From NCBI GenBank assembly GCA_016212085.1, contig JACRHL010000018.1, forward strand, positions 71,487 through 135,486: a stretch of 64,000 nt of DNA, given 5' to 3'. This document shows, one piece after another, positions 49,133 to 58,333 of the stretch. Made by a program: the position numbers and the translations under genes. The stretch comes from Nitrospirota bacterium (GTDB lineage: Bacteria; Nitrospirota; JACRHL01). The first letter of the stretch is position 1. Every line of letters begins with the position of its first letter. The notes under the pieces were generated by a model. That model did not search any database, was not told where the DNA came from, and saw only the letters and a list, made by a program, of their open reading frames with translations.

Positions 49133-51432
49133 TTCGTTACTCCTGTAGTGAACAGCCAACCCCGCATCAACACAATCAGGGCCGGCAGGTAAAGGAGGGT
49201 GAACAGCGCCGAGAACAGCATCATGGCGACGATGAAGGCGCCCACGGTGATGTAGGGGGTGAGTGGCGCGAACAGCATGACCGAGAAGGCCGCCGCGAAC
49301 AGTATTGCGTTGCGCATGATGCCCTTGCCGGGACGGGCCGCCGTCCACACCAGTGCCTCCCTGAGCGCGGCGAGGTCATGTTTCGCGTCAACGCCGGTCT
49401 CTGCCAGCCGCTGCCGCAACCGGCTGATGAAGTGGATCGAGAAATCCACCGCCATGCCGAGCGACAGGCAAGAGAGCACCGAGATCGGCATGTCGAAGTC
49501 CTTGCCGGCGAAGCCCACGGCCCCGTAGATGATCAGGATGGTGAAGAGCAGCGGCACATAGCCGACGAGGGCCCACTTGAGCGAGCGAAAATTGAAGATG
49601 AGGATCAGGAGGACCACGGCCAGGGCGAGCACGAAACCCTTCACCATGTCCCACAGCACCTCGTGGTTCCAGACGAAGTTGAAATAGGCGATGCCCGCCG
49701 GTCTTAGCTCCAGGTTGGCGGGATACGCCCGCTGATACTCCTGCATGGACTGGATCACGCTGGCCATCGCGGCGGCATCCCAGCTCTTGAGTTGCACCCA
49801 GACATTGGCCTGCTGGAACGGGTAATCGACCACGTTGTCCAGATCGGAGGGCTTGGCCGACATGCTGAACAGGAACAGATACTGGGCGATGGTATCGGCC
49901 TCGTCCGGCACGGTGTCGAACCTGGGATCGTCATCATGCAGCACCCGGTTGATGCGTTTGACGTAGTCCGCCACGGAGGAGGTCTTGCCGACGACCGGCA
50001 ATTGCTCCAGATGGCGCTGCAATCCCTCGATATAGCGTAGCGTCTGCGGTTGCTTGATGGCCTCCGGTTCACTGGTGCTGACCACCACGTAACCCAGGGA
50101 GGTGCCGCCCAGCGCGCGGTTGATCACCGCGTCGGCGTTGCGGATCTCGCTGCCCGGCTTGAACCACGCCACCATGTTGTTGTTGACGGCGATGTGGCTC
50201 ATGCCGAACAGGGCCAGCGCGATCATCACCGCGCTGATGGCGACGGCTGTCTTTGGCCGCCGCGCGCCCCAAGCACCGAGGTGTTGCAGCGTGCGGTTCG
50301 CGACGATCTCTTCCTGAACAATTTTCTCTTCACGAACAAATGTGAGAATAGCGGGGATCAGGCTGAAGCTGAGCAGCCGCAAAACAAGCGTGCCGAAGAC
50401 GATCAGGCCGCCGAACACCTTGACCGGCACGCTTTGCATGAAGAGCAGCACGGCGAAGCCCGCAGCGGTGGCGAGCGCGGTGTAGCGCACCGGGCGGCTG
50501 ACCGCCGCCATGGTCTCGATGATCGCCGTGCGCTTGTCCTTGCTCTCGCGCAAGCGGAAGGAGAACTCATTGAAGATATGGATGCTGTCGGTGGCGATCG
50601 CCATCAGGAACACCGGCGCCATCGAACTCATGATGTGGATCGGAAAGCCCAGGCCGATGCCTAAGCCCATGGTCCAGATGATCGCCACCATGGCCACCAG
50701 CATCATGGTCGCGGCCGGCGCCAGGCTGCGGAACATGGCGTAGATGACGATGAACATGATCATTCCCGCGATGGGCGAGAAGATGCCCATCAGCTTGAAC
50801 ATCTCGGCGCCGAAGGTGTCCCGCGCCACCGGGTCGCCGGCCACGTAATACTGTTCCTCGCCCTGATACCCGGCGAGGATCTCGCGGATGCGATCGGCGG
50901 CCTCCTTGCCGTTGGCGCCTTTTTCCAGCGGCACATAGATGGCAGTGGTCTTCTCATCGCGGGAGATGATGCGGTCGACGAAGAGCGGATTCTCGAACAG
51001 GTGCTGGCGCAGCGCCTGAAGCTCCGCCTCGTTCTTTGGGATCTTCGTCACCAGCGGCGCCACCTTGAGGTCGGGTCCCGCGGCGGTCACGTTGTCGATG
51101 GTGGTGAAGCTGGAGACATCGCGCCCGGCCACGCCCTTGATTCTCAGAATCCCGGCGGTGATGTCGCGCACCTTTTCCAGCGTGGCCGTGTTGAGCACAC
51201 TGGCCGGATGGACGATGCCGACGACGATGGTGTCCTCGTAGAGGGCGAAGGTCCGGTCCACGCTGTCGTTCCACACCCGCACCTCGGAGGTGGGCGGCAG
51301 CATGTTCTTGGGATTGGTGTTGGTCTGGATCTTCGGCAGTTGCGCGAGAAAGGCGAGCGTGATCAGCAGCACCAGGGCGAAGATGAGCCGCGGGCGGGCG
51401 AGGGAGAACTGCGTGAGGCTTCTTAACTGCAT
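49129..51432 (-). CDS. MMPL/RND-superfamily transporter
   Basis: Two large periplasmic loops, MMPL TM bundles, LSCLSLGMAVDFSIHFISRLRQ. Confidence 0.9.
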   Translation of the reverse strand: MQLRSLTQFSLARPRLIFALVLLITLAFLAQLPKIQTNTNPKNMLPPTSEVRVWNDSVDRTFALYEDTIVVGIVHPASVLNTATLEKVRDITAGILRIKGVAGRDVSSFTTIDNVTAAGPDLKVAPLVTKIPKNEAELQALRQHLFENPLFVDRIISRDEKTTAIYVPLEKGANGKEAADRIREILAGYQGEEQYYVAGDPVARDTFGAEMFKLMGIFSPIAGMIMFIVIYAMFRSLAPAATMMLVAMVAIIWTMGLGIGLGFPIHIMSSMAPVFLMAIATDSIHIFNEFSFRLRESKDKRTAIIETMAAVSRPVRYTALATAAGFAVLLFMQSVPVKVFGGLIVFGTLVLRLLSFSLIPAILTFVREEKIVQEEIVANRTLQHLGAWGARRPKTAVAISAVMIALALFGMSHIAVNNNMVAWFKPGSEIRNADAVINRALGGTSLGYVVVSTSEPEAIKQPQTLRYIEGLQRHLEQLPVVGKTSSVADYVKRINRVLHDDDPRFDTVPDEADTIAQYLFLFSMSAKPSDLDNVVDYPFQQANVWVQLKSWDAAAMASVIQSMQEYQRAYPANLELRPAGIAYFNFVWNHEVLWDMVKGFVLALAVVLLILIFNFRSLKWALVGYVPLLFTILIIYGAVGFAGKDFDMPISVLSCLSLGMAVDFSIHFISRLRQRLAETGVDAKHDLAALREALVWTAARPGKGIMRNAILFAAAFSVMLFAPLTPYITVGAFIVAMMLFSALFTLLYLPALIVLMRGWLFTTGVTK

Positions 51433-51632
51433 ATCTAAACTGTCACGACCCGGTCGAAAGAAGTGAGGCAAGGGCTTGCGGAAGGGGGCAGCCATGGGGG
51501 CAACTGCTCGAGTGGCGCAATAAATAAACTAATATTAACAAATAGTTAAAAGCATTGTTCGGTAGACGAATCCACATTCTAGTAAGCACATAAAGCCGTT
51601 TAAAAACGGTTCGTTGCGCCCGTTGTCGTCCG

Positions 51633-52484
51633 CTAGGGCCTGGTTTCATCCGTTGACACCCGGTTGATTGCGTAGCCCGTGGCCCTGCCCAGGAAGGGGA
51701 GCGCCAGCATCCACGGGAGGGTCAGCCGGGACGGATCGCGGAACTCCCGGATGCCGATGGTCATCCGCTCGTGCCCGGCCTCCGGCTGCGCCAGGTAGGT
51801 GCCGAACATCCGGTCCCAGATGGGCAGGGCGAAGCCGAAGTTGCTGTTGGTCTCCCGTGGCGCCACTGAGTGGTGCACCCGGTGCATGTCGGGGGTCACC
51901 ACCAGCCGGCGCAGCAGCCGGTCCACGCCCTCCGGCATGCGCACGTTGCCGTGGTTGAACATGGCCGTGGCGTTCAGGATGACCTCGAACACGATCACCG
52001 CGCCGATGCCCGGCCCCAGCACCACGATGGCGGCGAACTTGATGAGCATGGAAAGGAGTATCTCGATGGGGTGGAAACGGGCGCCGACCGTCACGTCCAT
52101 GTCCAGGTCCGCATGGTGCATCCGGTGCAGCCGCCACAGCACCGGCACCGCGTGAAAGATGACGTGCTGGACGTAGAGGGTGAAGTCCAGCGCCACCACC
52201 GCCACCCCCAGCGCGATGCCGGCCGGAACCTCGAAGTTGTTGAGCAGCCCCCAGCCGCGATCATCCGCCAGGAACGCCATGCCGGTGGCCGCGGCGGGGA
52301 ACACCAGGCGCAGCAGCACGGTGTTCAGCACCACCAGGGTCAGGTTGCTGGTCCAGCGTATCGGTTTGGAGGCCGTCAGCGCGCGCCGGGGCGCCACGAC
52401 CTCCCACACGGCCATGGCGGCGAATATGCCGAGAAAGCACCCCAGCCGCACGGCGGCCTCGTGCTGGACGATGAATCCGATCAT
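51633..52484 (-). CDS. Sterol desaturase / fatty acid hydroxylase family protein
   Basis: HRMHHADLDMDVTVGARFHPIE, HGNV, DMHRVHHS His boxes. Confidence 0.92.
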   Translation of the reverse strand: MIGFIVQHEAAVRLGCFLGIFAAMAVWEVVAPRRALTASKPIRWTSNLTLVVLNTVLLRLVFPAAATGMAFLADDRGWGLLNNFEVPAGIALGVAVVALDFTLYVQHVIFHAVPVLWRLHRMHHADLDMDVTVGARFHPIEILLSMLIKFAAIVVLGPGIGAVIVFEVILNATAMFNHGNVRMPEGVDRLLRRLVVTPDMHRVHHSVAPRETNSNFGFALPIWDRMFGTYLAQPEAGHERMTIGIREFRDPSRLTLPWMLALPFLGRATGYAINRVSTDETRP

Positions 52485-52536
52485 GGGCGGGTGACCTTGC
52501 GGCACTTATTGGAAGTGCCCAGAAGTTTCCAGGAAA

Positions 52537-52857
52537 TCAAAACGTCAGTACCCGGTCCGACTCGGCGATGAGCCGGTACAGGTCGGCCAGGGTGGAGAGG
52601 GGACAGGCCTCCGTCCCCCCGCGGCCGCGCAACTCCAGACAGGTGCCGCAGGCCAGGATGCGTCCCCCGGCGTCCAGGAATTTTTGCATCTGCGCCGTCA
52701 CGCCGAAGCGCTCCGTGTCCAGCCGCTCCGCCTCGACCCCCTGGCCGAGCAGGAAAACCGAGACCGCGTCGCCGGCCCGGGCGGCATGCACCCCCAGGCG
52801 AAAGGCGTTCCAGACGGTTTCCGCATCGTCGCGGTGAATGACCAGTGCGAGCTTCAT
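52537..52857 (-). CDS. DsrE-family protein
   Basis: MKLALVIHRDDAETVWNAFRLGVHAARAGDAVSVFLLGQGVEA..ACGTCLELRG. Confidence 0.85.
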   Translation of the reverse strand: MKLALVIHRDDAETVWNAFRLGVHAARAGDAVSVFLLGQGVEAERLDTERFGVTAQMQKFLDAGGRILACGTCLELRGRGGTEACPLSTLADLYRLIAESDRVLTF

Positions 52858-52966
52858 GGAGCCCCTCCTTTTTCCGCCGCCCACCCGGATGGGAACGGCC
52901 ACCCGGCGGGGTTGGCCCCCCGCCGATCACCGACCCCGGGCGCCCCCCGAACCTCGCAGGGGGGGG

Positions 52967-54124
52967 CTAAAACCACTCGAACAGCCAGAACCTCTCGAAC
53001 GCCACCTTGCCCAGGTGCAGGGCCCGGTTCGGGCCGCGCAGCTTCACCTGGGGCGCCGGCGCCGCGTAGAAGTTGCCGCTGCCGAAACCCGCCTGGCCGT
53101 CACCGGTCTCGACGAAGCACTCCCCGTCCCCGGCGAAGCGGCGGGGCTTCCCCTTGCCGGTAACCGCACAGACGATGTTGCCGGCCACCACCTCCGCCTG
53201 GCCGTGGGCGAACACCCCGGCCTTGGGCAGGGGCTTGCCGACGGGAAGCGGGATGCCGGTCACGTCACCGATGGCGTACACGCCCGGATAGCGGGTCTCC
53301 AACGTGCCCGGGTCCACCGGCACCCAGCCGGACTCACCACACAGCCCCGCCTCGCGCACGACACCGGGTGCGCGGTGAGGGGGGATGTAGACGAGTAGAT
53401 CGAAGCGCGTGGTCGTGCCGTCCGCGAAGGTGATCCGCTGGTCCGCCGGGTCCACGGCGGTCACCTGGTGGCCCGGATGGTAGCCGATGCCCTTCCCCTC
53501 GACCATGCGGCGAACCTGGCCCGACACCTCGGGCCCCGCCACCGGCATCGGCCCCGGCTCGGGGGTGTAGAGGTCGATCGTCACCCGCTCGCGGATGCCG
53601 CGCTTGCGGCAGTCGTACTCCAGCAGCATGGCCGCCTCGTAGGGGGCCGCCGGGCACTTGAATGGGATGCCCGAGACGAGCACGGCGATGCGCCCCGCGC
53701 GCAGTTTGAGGCGGGCATCGCGCAAGGCCGTCGCGCCCTCCAGGGTGTAGAGGTTGTGACCGGCCTCGGCCAGGCCCGGCACCACCTCCGGGGCCAACTC
53801 GGCGCCCAGGGCCACGATCAGCTGATCGCCTTGCAGCGTGCGTCCGCCAACCCGCACGGTACGGGCTTCGGGGTTGATGGCCTCGATCTCGCCCGTCACC
53901 CGCTCGATGCCCTTCCTGTCCAGGGCGGAAAGCGGCCGGGAGATCTTCTCCGGCGTGCGCAGGCCGGTCATCAGCCACAGGAACGAGGGGGCGAACACGA
54001 AACGCTCCGCCCGCTCCACCAGCACCACCCGGTGCGCACGCGGGAGCCCCCTGCGCAGGTGGTTCGCCGCCACCAGGCCGCCGATGCCGCAACCGAGCAC
54101 GAGAGTGGTTTGGGGTCGGGTCAT
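52967..54124 (-). CDS. FccB/SQR-like FAD-dependent oxidoreductase
   Basis: LVLGCGIGGLVAANHLRR; SGIPFKCPAAPYEAAMLLEYDCRKRG; GVYAIGDVT. Confidence 0.9.
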   Translation of the reverse strand: MTRPQTTLVLGCGIGGLVAANHLRRGLPRAHRVVLVERAERFVFAPSFLWLMTGLRTPEKISRPLSALDRKGIERVTGEIEAINPEARTVRVGGRTLQGDQLIVALGAELAPEVVPGLAEAGHNLYTLEGATALRDARLKLRAGRIAVLVSGIPFKCPAAPYEAAMLLEYDCRKRGIRERVTIDLYTPEPGPMPVAGPEVSGQVRRMVEGKGIGYHPGHQVTAVDPADQRITFADGTTTRFDLLVYIPPHRAPGVVREAGLCGESGWVPVDPGTLETRYPGVYAIGDVTGIPLPVGKPLPKAGVFAHGQAEVVAGNIVCAVTGKGKPRRFAGDGECFVETGDGQAGFGSGNFYAAPAPQVKLRGPNRALHLGKVAFERFWLFEWF

Positions 54125-54396
54125 GGCCGTTCCTCCAGATCGCGGCGCATGCGCTCGAACGTCTCGCGGTCGATCTCGCCCGCCGCATAACGCGCCTTGA
54201 GAATCTCCATCGGGGTCCTGCCGGGGGGCGGGGTTCCGCTCCACGGGCCGCCCACCCAGCGGACCAGGAGGACCACCACCACGGCCACCACCACCAGGGA
54301 CAACACCATGAACAGCATACCGATGCCCATCATGGCTCCCATGCCGCCCATCATTTCGCCCATCCAGTCTGTCCCGTACATGGCAATGCCTCCCAA
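54121..54396 (-). CDS. Small TM protein with C-terminal SHOCT motif
   Basis: PMEILKARYAAGEIDRETFERMRRDLEERP. Confidence 0.85.
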   Translation of the reverse strand: MGGIAMYGTDWMGEMMGGMGAMMGIGMLFMVLSLVVVAVVVVLLVRWVGGPWSGTPPPGRTPMEILKARYAAGEIDRETFERMRRDLEERP

Positions 54397-54405
54397 TGCC
54401 GCCCC

Positions 54406-55080
54406 TCAGGCCGCCACCCCCGTTTGCACCGGCCACCCTCGGGCGCGCCAATCCCAGACGCCGTCCGCCAGGCGCACGGCCCGGAACCCCCGGGCACGCA
54501 GCCGTTCCACCGCCTCCACCGCCAGCACGCAGTATGGCCCCCGGCAGTAGGCGACGATCTCCCGCTCGCGGGGGAGTTCGGACAGCCGGGCTTCCAGTTC
54601 ACCCAGCGGCACCGAGACGGCGCCGGGGATGTGACCGGCCGCGTACTCCTCCACGGGACGCACGTCCAGCACCGTCACCGCCCCCGCCCGCACCCGCTGG
54701 ACGAGCGCCTCCCGGTCCACCGGCTCCAGCCGCTCCCCCTCCAGGAAATCGCGCGCGATCCGCTCCACCTCCGCCAGGCGCCGCTCGGCCACGTGCCGCA
54801 TGGCCAACAAGAGGTCGCACACGCCCTCGTCCGCGACGCGATAGGTCACGTACAGCCCTGCCTTGTCGGCCTCGACCAGGCGCGCGGCCCGCAGCACGGC
54901 CAGGTGGCGGGAGGCGTTCGCCATCGAGATCCCGGCCACGTTCGCCAGCACCTCCACCGTGCGCGGCGCCTGGCACAGCAGGTCCAGCAGCTCCAGCCGC
55001 TTCGGGCTGGAGGCTGCCTTGCCGATGCGGGCGAACTGCTCGTAGATGGCGTTCTTGAAGCGTCGATTCGGGTTTGTCAT
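54406..55080 (-). CDS. ArsR-family regulator fused to C-terminal rhodanese domain
   Basis: N-terminal wHTH (NVAGISMANASRHLAVLRAARLVEADKAGLYVTYRV), C-terminal VLDVRPVEEYAAGHIPGA..AYCRGPYC. Confidence 0.92.
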   Translation of the reverse strand: MTNPNRRFKNAIYEQFARIGKAASSPKRLELLDLLCQAPRTVEVLANVAGISMANASRHLAVLRAARLVEADKAGLYVTYRVADEGVCDLLLAMRHVAERRLAEVERIARDFLEGERLEPVDREALVQRVRAGAVTVLDVRPVEEYAAGHIPGAVSVPLGELEARLSELPREREIVAYCRGPYCVLAVEAVERLRARGFRAVRLADGVWDWRARGWPVQTGVAA

Positions 55081-55093
55081 CGGTAATGGCCGC

Positions 55094-55123
55094 TGAAAGT
55101 AATTAACTACTTATGAAAGTATT
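55094..55123. promoter_or_regulatory. Candidate operator: direct repeats TGAAAGTAAT / TGAAAGTATT 20 bp apart, upstream of ArsR-rhodanese
   Basis: TGAAAGTAAT at 55094-55103; TGAAAGTATT at 55114-55123; AT-rich region abutting the start codon. Confidence 0.4.
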
Positions 55124-55410
55124 GATTCACCTGGCCGAAGGTGTCAAGGGCGACGGCCGATGGCTCACCGGGAGGGGGCGGCAGGCGTGTCGCGCGGAAC
55201 GGCCGCGCGGGAGCCGAGACCTATCCAGCGGATGGGAGAGGGGGCCGAACACCGCGTTGGCGCGGCAATCGGGGTGCGTGGCAGGTCAATGGAAGTGCCC
55301 GGCTGGCGATGGGGCGCCGCCAGCGGCGGAGATCGAGGGTCACCTGCTCGACGTCCGCACCGCGCGGCGGGATCATGGCGCCGTTCGGATTCGGGGCGCG
55401 CCGGGGGGAT

Positions 55411-55674
55411 TCAGCGGCCGTCCGCCATGCCCTCTTCGAGGCCGATCAGGTAGCCGTGCTCCGCGTCGTCCCTCGGGTCGCCCGGGCCCTTCAGGGGCTG
55501 GAGGGGGCAGGGCGGCACCAATGGCGCCAGGGGGCTGCCGGAGGCCTTCTTGTAGCCCGCCACATACCCCTTCTCGAAGCCCGCGCAGAAGGGAGACTCC
55601 GCCGCCAGGGACACCGGCACCGCCAGCAGAGCCAGCAGTACCAAGCCGGCCAGCGCGCGCGTTGTCGTGTTCAT
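55411..55674 (-). CDS. Small secreted hypothetical protein
   Basis: MNTTTRALAGLVLLALLAVPVSLAAESPFCAGFEKGYVAGYKK. Confidence 0.6.
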   Translation of the reverse strand: MNTTTRALAGLVLLALLAVPVSLAAESPFCAGFEKGYVAGYKKASGSPLAPLVPPCPLQPLKGPGDPRDDAEHGYLIGLEEGMADGR

Positions 55675-55775
55675 CCGTACCTCCGGGACCGGGGAAGGGA
55701 AAAACGGTGCGATCGTCGCTAAATCATAGCCGAACGCGGACCGGGCGGCGTGGCGCATCGCGCGCGCCGTGGCGG

Positions 55776-56830
55776 TCAGAAGCCGAAGGCGGTCATGTTG
55801 CCCCCGCTTGCGCCGTGGGAGATGGACGGCACGTTGATCCAGAGGGGATCGAAGGGCATGAAGGTGATGGGCTGGAACATGGGGGTGAAGGCGATCACCA
55901 GGCGGTTCTGCGAGTCGCAGCTCAGGCACGAGTAGAACCACCCCTCCACGTCCTGGGTGACCAACTGGGCGACGCCGGTGGTGTTGTTCCAGCCGGCGGG
56001 GTCCACGCCGATCTGGCCGGTCTGCCCGGTGCCCGCCGGGGCGATGCCGTCCGGGTCGGTGGTGGCGCCGGTGGGGGAGCCGACGGCGAACGCCTGCTGG
56101 ATGGTCTGCCGCGAGGCCTCGAAGGCCAGGCCGTTGGGGTCCAGCATGAGCAGCTGCTCCCAGCGCTGGTCCACGTGGGCCCAGCTGGTGGCCACGTCGG
56201 ACCCCATCCACGACAGGCGGTTGCGGAAGTTCTGCACGTGGGTGGTGTTGCCCAGGGCGTCGAGGGTTTCCACCCAGGAGACCACCGTCTGGTCCACCCA
56301 CTCCTCGCGCACCGACTCGGCGCCGCCGGGCATGAGCGGGGCGCCCATGGGCATGGTGGGGTTGGCGGCGGCGTCCGCATAGCCGGTCCAGGCCAGGGTG
56401 AGCCCCGCGAAGTAGGACGAGCCGTCGGAACGGTCCCAGCTCATCAGGCCGCTGCTGAAGGGGGCGGCGTTGTTCCAGGCGGCGCCCGCGATGCCGCCGC
56501 TCCACACGTCCAGGTTGAGCACCGGCATCATGTCCGGGTTGTTGAAGTATCCGTTGGGCGCCTCGGTGCCGCCCAGATAGATGATGGTGGTGCCGCCGGC
56601 ATTGCCCGCCGTGACGGCGCCGAACTGGTCGCAATTGCCGGTGCCGCCCGCCACGGCGGTGCACTGGGTTTGCACGAACAGGGGGGTGAAGGCGGTGATG
56701 GTGGTGAGGTCCAGCGGAACGTCGCTGCCATTCACCGTCTGGGTGTTGTTGGCCTTGGCCGCGGGGGCGCACAGGACCGCCAACACGGCGGCCCAGGCGG
56801 CGGGCTTGAATTTGGACCCCAGCGGCTTCA
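55776..56830 (-). CDS. Secreted hypothetical protein
   Basis: Signal peptide MKPLGSKFKPAAWAAVLAVLCAPAAKA; long extracellular-type body; ORF opens at 56924. Confidence 0.65.
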
Positions 56831-57161
56831 TGAAGCGGCGCGCAACTCCCCACATCGAACCAGCGCGGACGGCGGACACCCCCCCGGTCTCCCACGGGGC
56901 AAGGGTGCAAACCCATGCAAGCATCGAACCGCGCTCCCGGAGACGGGCCGGAATGCCTGCAACCGGTTGAGCGCCAACGGATTGCGCCCCGCGGGGGGCC
57001 GCATCCTGGCGGACGGCGCGACGGCCGCAGTATGAACGAAATTACCCATATGTGCTAATCAATTTAAGTGAAACGGTGTATCAGCCCTATCCGCAGGCAT
57101 TGGGTCACGGGGGGCGGAAGTGCGCTTCCCCGCCGGACACCCGCGCCGCCCCCGCCGGGCC

Positions 57162-57190
57162 TTGACATGTGCGTTTTGCTGGTCTATTAA
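57162..57190 (+). promoter_or_regulatory. Near-consensus sigma70 promoter for the lysis cassette
   Basis: TTGACA (57162-57167) - 17 bp - TATTAA (57185-57190). Confidence 0.65.
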
Positions 57191-57267
57191 GTGAGGCCTG
57201 CCGGGGGCACTCCGGCCCGTGCGGCTTTTCCCGCTACCGGGGTGAAAAGGGAGGGAGATACAGGGCG

Positions 57268-57768
57268 ATGGCCGATTTTGACGAGGCAATCCGCACGACG
57301 CTCGCCCACGAGGGGGGAGGGCGCCACACCAACGATCCGGACGACCGGGGCGGGGAGACCCGGTACGGCATCTCGCGCCGTGCCTACCCGCACCTGGACA
57401 TCGCGAATCTATCGGAGCAGAAGGCCCGCGACATCTACCGCCGGGACTACTGGGAGCGCATCGGCGGCGACCGGATACACAGCCAGGCGGTGGCCGCCCT
57501 GCTGCTCGACGCCGCCGTGAACATGGGGGTGCGCACCGCCTCGCGGCTGGCCCAGGTGGCGCTGGCCGTCACCCCGGCGGACGGCGTCATCGGCACCGCC
57601 ACCCTGACCGCCATCAACGCGCGTTGCCAGGGTGACGGCGAGGGGCTGTTCGTGGTCCGCTATACCATTTTGCGTATCGCCCGCTATGCGGAGATCTGCA
57701 ACCGCGACCGGGGCCAGGCGCGTTTCCTGCTGGGCTGGGTCAACCGCGCGCTGGGGAGGGTGGCATGA
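57268..57768 (+). CDS. GH108 muramidase (endolysin / ZliS-like)
   Basis: HEGGGRHTNDPDDRGGETRYGISRRAYP; LDAAVNMG; PADGVIGTATLTAIN. Confidence 0.88.
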   Translation: MADFDEAIRTTLAHEGGGRHTNDPDDRGGETRYGISRRAYPHLDIANLSEQKARDIYRRDYWERIGGDRIHSQAVAALLLDAAVNMGVRTASRLAQVALAVTPADGVIGTATLTAINARCQGDGEGLFVVRYTILRIARYAEICNRDRGQARFLLGWVNRALGRVA

Positions 57769-58214
57769 GCTTTCTGGCCGGGCTGTTTGGCACGGCGGAC
57801 GTGGTGTCCAACGTGGGGGATACCATGGACCGCCTGTTCACCTCCGACGAGGAGCGCCTGGAGGCGGAGCGGGAACTGGCCTCGGCGCGCGGGCGCCTGG
57901 CCGTGGCCGAGGCGGAAATCGTGTCGCGCCAGAACCTGGCGCAGGCGGCCATCCTGCACGAGGAGGCGCGCCGGGGTGACCGCTTCCAGAGCGGCTGGCG
58001 CCCCATGATCGGCTGGATCTGCGCGGTGGCCCTGGGCTATCAGTTCCTGCTTCACCCGCTCCTGGCGTGGCTGTCCATCAACCGCGGCTGGCAGGCGCCG
58101 CCGGCGCCGGACGCGGGGCTGATGTTCAGCATCGTCACCGGCATGCTGGGCATCGCCGGCATGCGCTCCTTCGACAAGCTGAAGCGCACCGACACCTTCC
58201 GCCCCGGCGGTTGA
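57765..58214 (+). CDS. 3TM-type phage holin
   Basis: FGTADVVSNVGDTMDRLFTSDEERLEAE..LHEEARRGDRFQSGWRPMIGWICAVALGYQFLLHPLL; overlaps endolysin stop. Confidence 0.85.
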   Translation: MSFLAGLFGTADVVSNVGDTMDRLFTSDEERLEAERELASARGRLAVAEAEIVSRQNLAQAAILHEEARRGDRFQSGWRPMIGWICAVALGYQFLLHPLLAWLSINRGWQAPPAPDAGLMFSIVTGMLGIAGMRSFDKLKRTDTFRPGG

Positions 58215-58333
58215 GGGCGCCCGCGGTCGCAAATCGGCCGCCCCCCTGTATAATTCGAGGTGGTCGATGAAGCGGGCGTGGCGCCCCCGATCCGTTCACC
58301 CCAGGGGAGAAAAAGGAGCCGAGGACAGCCGGG

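Noticed and set aside
37280-51665. Clean island with duplicated tmRNA 3' end
   Set aside because: Looked for a second GGTTCGAATCCCGCCGCCTCCACCA near the right boundary and did not find one; only degenerate boundary motifs, so kept as tentative.
55113-57035. 640-aa plus-strand ORF
   Set aside because: Spans an intergenic region and antisense to two secreted-protein genes; no recognisable domain.
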